Assembly (NCBI GenBank): GCA_033239525.1
Contig: BSYO01000003.1
Location: 3,156,001-3,220,000, forward strand
Source: Nepenthes gracilis
Lineage: Eukaryota > Streptophyta > Magnoliopsida > Caryophyllales > Nepenthaceae
DNA length: 64,000 bases
Direction: 5' to 3'
Made by a program: the position numbers and the translations under genes. The notes below the pieces were generated by a model. The model had not been told where the DNA came from, ran no database searches, and saw only the letters and a list, made by a program, of their open reading frames with translations. How positions within the stretch are numbered: position 1 is the stretch's first letter; the number at the start of each line of letters is the position of its first letter. Shown one piece after another: positions 56,880 to 64,000 of the stretch.

Positions 56880-57120
56880 ATTCTCATTTTGGTTTAGGAT
56901 TTGGGTTGTAAAGAATCCTGTATCGATTTAGAAACATGAACGTTAGAATCCGAATCGAACCACCAAGTGTTAGATGGTACTTCAATCAGGTTTGATTCAA
57001 AACAAATATAAATCAAAGGCTCACATTTCTTTCTGAACTAAACCTTTCTTTTATTGCAACCCTTCTTAAAATGTATCACCTTTTTATAAAAGTGACACAT
57101 TGTATTACTTTTCTTCTTTT
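56880..57120 (-). pseudogene. Copia protease and zinc knuckle, both with lost key residues
   Basis: Zinc knuckle near 57050-57100: CHFYKKVIHFKKGC, where the second Cys of CX2CX4HX4C is Tyr. Protease near 56915-56980: WWFDSDSNVHVSKSIQDSL, where the family has WWxDSG; the active-site Gly is Asp. Both changes would inactivate the domains. Confidence 0.75.
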
Positions 57121-57239
57121 GAGTTTCTGTACCAGAATGGGGCTCCTTTTCTTTTGATGATCCAATTTTAACACTCTCTTTCTCTTTTTCTTTTCGTTAC
57201 CACTATTACTCGTTAAATTTATTAAATGCATTCCTTATT

Positions 57240-57800
57240 GTTTGAGTTTTACATCCTCTTGAACTAACATGCTTTCGAATTCATTTACATTTTATTTATA
57301 TTTAATAGTATTATAATGAATTTGGAAAGGCTCATATTGAGGAGAAAGAGAATTTATTATAAATTGAATAAGGAATGATTCATTCATATTCATACTAAGA
57401 GTTTTATATTTTGCAACCAAATTAGTTATCTCAAAAATGTGTTCATGTATTCTTTGAGTACCATCAAATTTTATGGTGGTAAATTTTGTCATTAGTATTC
57501 CAATAAGAGACTTATCTGCAAACCAGAAATGATTTTTAATAGTTTTCAGCTAATATTATTCGTCATAGTCATTCTTATAAATATCGTGCTTATTCTGTTT
57601 GATTTTTTTCATACTCTAAAATATGATTTTTTTCTTATTACTATTTGAACCAGTAATAGTAGCTGGTTTATCTGATTGTAGTACAATATCAAGATCCAGT
57701 ATACCAAGATAAAATTGGATTTATTTAAGCCAATCGAAAAAATTAGTTCAATTGAATATCAAAATAGAAGAAGTATGAGAATGTAGCGAAATCGAAACAG
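57240..57800 (-). pseudogene. Copia gag
   Basis: The N-terminal part, FYLGILDLDIVLQSDKPATI (about 57650-57720), precedes 57292-57492: FDGTQRIHEHIFEITNLVAKY, then MNESFLIQFIINSLSPQYEPF, the UBN2/copia gag signature. Stops separate the two. Confidence 0.85.
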
Positions 57801-59277
57801 ATATTGTAATAAATTAGCATGCTTAATATTAATATTTTAATTTAATAAAAATAGGAGGAATACAAAATATAAATAGTGTAATTATAATCTACATTTGGGT
57901 ATAATTATAACACACAAATTAACTATTATAGTGATTTGTAATCACTTATAGAAATAATTAATAATATTTTAAAATTTAAATAAATCTGTTATCTTTGGAT
58001 ATTCAAAATTTTATTTGAAATAATAAATACTTATTAATTATCCTATTTAATTAATCAATCACATAGAAGTTGATACACTTTTAGGTCTATCATAATATCT
58101 ACTGATTGAAAAATTATAATATTTTAAATTTATAAAATAATTAAATTAATATATGAGATTATTATATCAATTTTTCATTCTATGATTTAATATCTATAAA
58201 ATAATGTAGTCAGGCCACTTTGACGACTACTAGACTATATCATTATATAGATATTTAATCACAATTATTTTGCATAATATCATAAATAAGATCTATATAA
58301 ATCTAAACACATAATATTTAATCACGATAGAATGATAAATTTAAATTTTACATTATATGAATAATTAATTAAATTATAGATATTAAATAAACAAATAATT
58401 ACTTTTATATATTATGTTATTTTCTTTTATTTTATATATATAAAACAAATATATATAAATTCACGTTACTTTCGCTTACTTTCTGGTTATATTTTCTTCA
58501 TAACTATTCCAATTTACTTTTCCTATATTCTGCCAACATTTCCTGCGCCACAATTCATCTCCCTTGTTAATCTTCTTCCCGCGGCGCCAGGAAGAACGAA
58601 CAACCGGCGCTGCTCCCACTGCCATCGCCAATCGTCGTCATTAATCGGCTTCAATGGATGCCTATTCGGCGGACGATGGATCGAATGCAACCATTGGCAG
58701 CCGACAACTGTTCTGCGTAAAATTATGGCGCAAAAACCGTGTCCAATGACACCGATCGTCCACTGGTTGTTGGAACTTCGACAACCGACGTTCTTGGATT
58801 TTATTGTCAATTGGGCTCGACAAAAATTGGCCGTAAAAAGTGGCAGACGCAAGGCATCATTGATGAAACACACTGCAACGCCACTATTTTTCATTTATTT
58901 TATTTTATTTTATATATATTATGCCATAATCGTCGCAGGCGGTGGCAAACAGTGGCAAGAAACAAAAGCCATGAATGAAAATCGTGTTCAGTGACACTAC
59001 TACTTTTTTCCAAATAGTAACAGAATGTAGAAAGTGTTTCTCTGATGTGCGTAGTGGAAGATATACAGCAGATCTATCTTCCAAATATGTAGAAGATATC
59101 GACTAACACTATTTGGTGCGCAAATGGATGAAGTGGCCATGAAGAAGGTTCGGCAGTCAGGAAGGAATGTATAAATGTGTACACAGCGCACACAGAGTCC
59201 ATAATGACAATATAAATCAATTATGAATTTTATTATAATAATAAATTGAAAGAAAATATGATAATTAAAATTATTTT
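57801..59277 (-). other. Unusually long leader of the copia element
   Basis: About 1.5 kb lies between the primer site and gag. 57801-58500 is very AT-rich. 58520-58990 is a GC-richer island with open frames on both strands (minus 123 residues, plus 89 and 79), no family match, and could be captured or inserted host sequence. Confidence 0.5.
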
Positions 59278-59289
59278 TCTGATACCACA
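59278..59289 (-). other. Copia primer-binding site
   Basis: The minus strand reads TGGTATCAGA two bases after the LTR end, the classic initiator tRNA-Met primer site of plant copia elements. Confidence 0.88.
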
Positions 59290-59844
59290 TGTAAGAAACT
59301 TTAATGGAAAAAAAATCTAATTTAAAAGATCTTTATTATCACAATTCCTTACTAATTAATCAAGTATAAAACATTTAACATATTTAGATTCATTAGCGTT
59401 AATTCTTTATACAATACTATAATTGTTCTTATCTCAAGGAATTGGCAGATGATTTTTCTCTCTTCGCCTTATAATTTATAAATGTTATACAAATTTTATG
59501 TGTATCCCAAAATGGTGGCCAATGATGTTCTTTAATAGTGAGAAAGAGGGTCATTCCCAAATTATCAAAATATCCTTCCTTTTGCCCAAAAGATGCGTTA
59601 TGAATAGATATAATTATTGAAGAGAGATATCCATTTACTCAATATATATGTCTTAAAAGATATATCTATTCTCTTAAAAGACATATCTATTGAAAAGTAA
59701 TATATCCTTTCCATCAAAGGATACGTTTTAAATGGACATATCTTTTAAAAAATTTCTCTTTATTATATAAACTAATAAAATTATTTAATTAATTCAATAA
59801 ATTAATAATTAATATATCTCGTCATATGAAATATATTTCTAACA
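59290..59844 (-). repeat. 5' LTR of the copia element
   Basis: Plus-strand ends TGTAAGAAACTTTAATGG and ATTTCTAACA; 555 bases, aligned throughout with the left LTR (CCAAAATGGTGGCCAATGATG against CCTAAAATAATGGCCAATGACG). Confidence 0.88.
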
Positions 59845-60650
59845 GTTTCTACCAGGGGCAGAGAGCTAGGATTCTTCATCCTTTTTCATCAGCGTACTCT
59901 TGCTTCCCCGTTGCATAAGGGAGGGAAGGTCTTCCCGGTTTGTGGTAGGGGATAGTCACCTTGACCCTCCGTGGTGTTGGAAAGGAAGGAGGGCTCCCTG
60001 TCCTCGGGGTGGTAGCAGAAGTGTAGTTCTCATCTTTTCTCTAGGAGACCCTTGCTGAAAGGCTCCTGGGGATCTACTGGAAGGGATTCTCTCTGGCGGA
60101 GAGTCTGAAGGAGCTCCTCCAAAGTAGTTCCCAGAAGACCCCCTACGAGAGTCGATAGAGAGGTTCCATTTGGGAAGGAATCAAAGATCCCCCTTGAAAG
60201 ATTCTCAAACTTCTTCCCCAGGGAATAGGAGAAGACCTAGAAGACCCCTTGAATTGAGCATTCTTAAGAAATTTAAGCTCCTTGGGTGAGGTTGGTGACA
60301 GTTGCAACCTTGCTAAGCTGGCCCTGTGATTGCAGAGTTTGTCCTGGCCATTGGGTTTGCCAGGCAGCCTTTCTCTACGGTGAAACAGGGTTCCCTGATT
60401 TTTCCTCTTGGGCCATCGGAAGAAACTAACAGCTCAAATTTTTACTCTTTTTTTAATTTTTAAAAGTGTCGCTGGATAGATATGAGTTGTCCGTTAATTG
60501 ACGACTCAGATGAAATGTTATTTTTAAATATTGGTTGTCAGTTTAAATATAATAATTCGATGACCCAAATTATGTGAAAATTTGGGCCATATATTTTGAG
60601 ATACATTGGCAGTTGAGATTTAAATTCAAAATAAAAAAAATAACAAAAAT
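59845..60650. other. Unrecognised GC-richer segment right of copia
   Basis: 59850-60430 is GC-richer than its surroundings. A minus-strand frame with a TTLEELLQTLRQRE segment is open for about 60 residues, without family recognition. It may be part of an older element. Confidence 0.3.
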
Positions 60651-62032
60651 ATAGGCCGTTGATTAGGAAACATGTGGACAACCAATATTATGATTTGAAA
60701 TTTTTGAAAAAACCCCCCAATTCTCGTTTCCCCTCTCTCACTTTCGGAAACCCTCTTGCTTGTCTCCCTGATCTCAAAGCCTTAGTCCTCACTGTGGACT
60801 CTCGACGATGCCTCTATTTGCAAATCTCAGTCATCCGAATAGTAAGGGATCCAAAAATTATAGCTGCTCATCAACAATCTTTCTCTCTTTCTCTCTGACT
60901 TTCTTAATCCCTTTTGTCCTTATCTCAGTTGTTAAACCCTAATCCCCTATTCTCTTAGTCACTATCTCAAGTCTCTTGCTATTGCCTTTCTCTGCATGTC
61001 TCAGTCCTGCAAACAGTAGAAAATCGGAGAACCATCACCATTGTTCAGCAAGAATTCTTCTCTTCCCGGATCTCAAACTGGTTACGATATTAACCAATGT
61101 CGAAAAGCAAGTAACGAAATATTTTATATAAGTTGTGATATCGAATAGTAGGTAATAACATTTTTTCGTTGATACTCTTTTTTTCTTCACAAAATTTGAA
61201 AAGATAAAGATTACTATATTGTAATGTATTGAATCTGGGTATGGTAATAACATTTGTCCCATTAATTAAATTTTTTTACATTACAAAGTTTGAAAAATAA
61301 AAAAAATATTGTATGATTCTATTTAGGTAACGATATTTTTCTCATTAATAGAATCTTTTTTCTAGAAAAATTTTGGTAAATTTGTATGATTATGTCAAAA
61401 TTTGGTAAATCTATAAATCTGTTCAAGTAACTATATAATTATGTGAAATCTGTATTGCTCTTTATATACATAAATAGAAGATATTACTTAAATTATTTTT
61501 TTCTCCTTATATACAGAAAAAAAAACCGCGCTAAATCTGTATACAAATTTAAATTTGTATTTACTTGGGCAAATACAATAATTTTGTCAATTGCTGTATA
61601 CAGAAAAATATGTATACTGATACTAAATCTGTTGTTAAATCTGTATATAAGAAAAAAAAATATTGATGGTAAATTTGTTTATTATGTGAAATGGTAAACC
61701 TATATGCAGAAAAAAATAAATTTGCATACGAATGCATTGAAATGGAAAAAATATACTGTATTGTAATGCATTGAATCTAGATGTGGTTGCAAGGTTTGAA
61801 TTTATTTTTTGTTAGTTTAGCTAATTTCGCTTGGGTAAATTCTTGTCCTCGCTGCTGACAAAACGATCAGTGTTGCTAAAAGGAAGTGTAGATAGTGCTA
61901 ACATATTAACTTATATTAAATGATTTGTCCGTGCTGGTGAAGCAATTAATGAGGTATGTGAATATTACTTTTTGACTTTATGTTTCAAAATTCAATCAAT
62001 AACCATGTGATGTCATTCTTGCTCCTTATATG
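60651..62032. other. Spacer with a leader-like island
   Basis: 60700-61030 is CT-rich (CCCCTCTCTCACTTTCGG; TTTCTCTCTTTCTCTCTGAC) like a plant 5' leader, but no continuing coding sequence is recognisable. The rest is AT-rich. Confidence 0.3.
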
Positions 62033-64000
62033 TGTCATGACCCATGAACATAACATGCACAAATCAAAATAAATCAATAATATATTCTATAAACTATAAA
62101 AATCTGACCCGGACATGACAGTCATACATATACAGGACTCGATATAATAAAATCCGTACAATATCTTATCAGATATAAATCCGAACAAATATAATATACG
62201 ACCTGCTATCCACAATCGCAAAGTAGATATTGAAAATAATAAGAACTCATCAGTATAATATAATAACTCCAATATATCTCATATATTGATTGAAACCCTC
62301 ATCCGGCCATAGACAAAACCATAATAAATCCTCGATATCCGAAATATATCCAATATGAACATCTCTACTTACCGATAGAGATCTTCCGCATCAAATCACA
62401 TCTGAACTCCTACAAACGTATCCATACACTAGTTTAAAGGGATAAAATATGAAAATGTGAGTGTAGAGTTCAGCGAGTACTACATCGTATAAAATAGTAC
62501 ACAAAGATTAGAAGAAGGGATATCACATAATAATGTCAGTGAAATCTCTGAAAATCAAGGAGATGTCTCGTATTAAACTATCGTTCGTATCAAACAGTCC
62601 ATCCGAGGTATAATCGTAATAAATAACGATCCTGTCAAATATTATAGACGATATCATATCATATGATCCGAGGCCACAAAAGCTACAACCATCACCACAT
62701 TCATGTGGGATACATACCATCATTCGAATCTAAATCTTATAACGTAAAAATCGAGAGAAGATCGTCGGAATTAAAACATAAATAAAAAAACACGTCCGAG
62801 TTTATCATATATTTATTTGTATAAGATATTCCTATCGCCTAACTGTGTGGAAATCAGTGTATCTCAAAATTATCCTTCATCCAAATACATGCAAAACTAC
62901 AAAGTATGCACGAAATAAAAAAACTAAAGAATAATAATACCAACTTGAGGAAAGGCTATCCTCGTCCAATAATCATGACTATATCGGCTACGATTTAAGC
63001 CAGTAGTTGAAGGCTTGACTACTATTTAGGCCAGTAGATCAAGACCATCCATATACTCTGTCTCCCATAAATTAGAAATTTACTCACTATATTTTATCAC
63101 CCGCGATTTTGGGTACAATTTTAACGTTTAATTATATATTAAGATGTTTGAATATATTAATTTTTCATCAATTTCTTACGATAGTTCTCATTTAAATACA
63201 CAGTAGGGTAGATTAGCTGCTAAACGCCTCAACCTTCTTACCAATGGAAGGGGCCACATCATATACGTCCACATCGGGACTAAACCTTTCCATCGAGAGT
63301 AATACAAATATCTCATACCTCGAATCATATATAATGACCCATCGGGTCTCGGACTGCCAAGGTCTTGTAGTGATCTCGCCTCTGACAACATGCATGATTA
63401 ATATAAGGGTGGGTTCATGGTTCCACAATATATGGATATATAAATATACATATATACCATTCGGATGTCTGAAAATCCTCTAAATCATAAATACCTATAT
63501 AAAATCACCGCACAACCAGTAAAATATACATGTATGTACATAATTAATAAACAGGTTGTATATAAAAATACATATATGTTAGCAAAATATCTAATAGTGG
63601 TCAAAACACATCAGAAATTAAATCAGATCAAGAATAGGGTTAAAGAATACTTACCTCGTCTTTATACTCTACAAATTTGAAGAAAGAATGTCCCGAAACA
63701 CTCAAATCTGGCATTTCTCTCTCCTACCTGTGCAAAACCCGCGCGCCCCTTCCTCTCTCCTCTATGTGCAGCCTCCCGCACCCTGGCCCGCTCTGCCGTC
63801 GCTCCTCTGCTGCCGCTCCACCACCATGCTGCCTCACGTGGCCGTCGCCGGCCTCCCCGGCGCCGTTACGGTCTTTCTCCCTCGTGCCGCTCGGGATGCT
63901 GCGCCGCTTCTCCCTCCTCACGCTGCTCGCGTCGCCGTTGCACGCCACGGCCTCACTGGCAAGCCACCGCCGCCGCCGACCCCTTCTCCTCTCTCCTCCT
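62033..64000 (-). repeat. LTR-like segment, cut by the window edge
   Basis: Begins on the plus strand with TGTCATGACCCATGAAC, so on the minus strand it ends GGGTCATGACA (CA end). On the minus strand it has a GC-rich region (63724-63960), then TATAAAGACGAGGTAAGTATTC and TACTCGCTGAACTCTACACTC, the same architecture as 50306-52300. The other end lies outside the window. Confidence 0.5.

Larger units (their letters stand above)
52896..59844 (-). mobile_element. Ty1/copia element (Tork/TNT-like), decayed
   Basis: A 6.9-kb element, sense on the minus strand. The LTRs (52896-53452 and 59290-59844) are clearly related, with TG..CA-type ends, and a TGGTATCAGA primer site adjoins the right LTR. From right to left: long leader, gag, zinc knuckle, protease, integrase, RT, RNase H. 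Integrase precedes RT, which is the copia order. Stops and frameshifts are everywhere, and the AT content is so high that only short frames survive. The flanks (GCTTT left, GTTTC right) do not form an identical target duplication. Confidence 0.9.

Noticed and set aside
58523..58994. Open frames in the GC-richer island of the copia leader as a host gene
   Set aside because: No family resemblance and frames open on both strands; kept only as an observation on composition.
61840..61975. Possible exon ending in AATGAG|GTATGTG
   Set aside because: The donor-like site is plausible, but the frame contains stops and no partner exon or protein family was recognised.

Overview
This window is nuclear DNA of a flowering plant, most likely a eudicot. 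Three things point there: a three-exon plant-type eIF4B gene, a plastid-type SufE gene, and a dense load of plant LTR retrotransposons (Ty3/gypsy chromovirus, Ty3/gypsy Tat lineage, Ty1/copia Tork/TNT type) in AT-rich spacer DNA. The species cannot be named from the sequence. Only a few loci look like real host genes: a SufE-like gene (199-1418), eIF4B (20346-25630), and three related loci for a small, unrecognised single-membrane-segment protein (27311, 38285 and 49028). All are on the plus strand.

Layout. 1-4.2 kb: a tandem duplication of the SufE-like gene; the second copy is a pseudogene riddled with short deletions. 5.4-10.8 kb: a decayed chromovirus on the minus strand with two LTRs and a TCCAC target-site duplication. 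10.8-20.2 kb: AT-rich spacer with a 0.8-kb tandem duplication, a 120-bp fold-back and a solo LTR flanked by ATGTC. 20.3-25.9 kb: eIF4B. 26.6-40.3 kb: two near-allelic copies (A and B) of the small-protein locus, separated by a minus-strand Tat-lineage element (27.9-37.5 kb) that carries an opposite-strand ORF next to its 3' LTR. 40.3-45.2 kb: LTR-like fragments and local repeats. 45.3-50.3 kb: a third, older copy (C) of the small-protein locus, its promoter interrupted by unrelated sequence and by a 1.6-kb solo LTR flanked by ATATT. 50.3-52.9 kb: LTR-like sequence and two minisatellites. 52.9-59.8 kb: a decayed minus-strand copia element. 59.8-64 kb: unrecognised sequence, then a minus-strand LTR-like segment cut by the window edge.

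The most notable points are: (1) the A/element/B arrangement, where an apparently empty insertion site and the filled site of the same element lie side by side, joined through a TTAAA microhomology, which means either a real inter-homologue rearrangement or two haplotypes collapsed into one contig; (2) the small-protein family, whose membrane-spanning N-terminus is conserved while the low-complexity tail has been rebuilt in each copy (Pro, His/Ala, or acidic then Pro/Arg/Cys), partly by reading the same CAC repeat in another frame; (3) a GC-AG intron in the SufE gene. Boundaries of degenerate repeats are approximate; they were aligned by eye.
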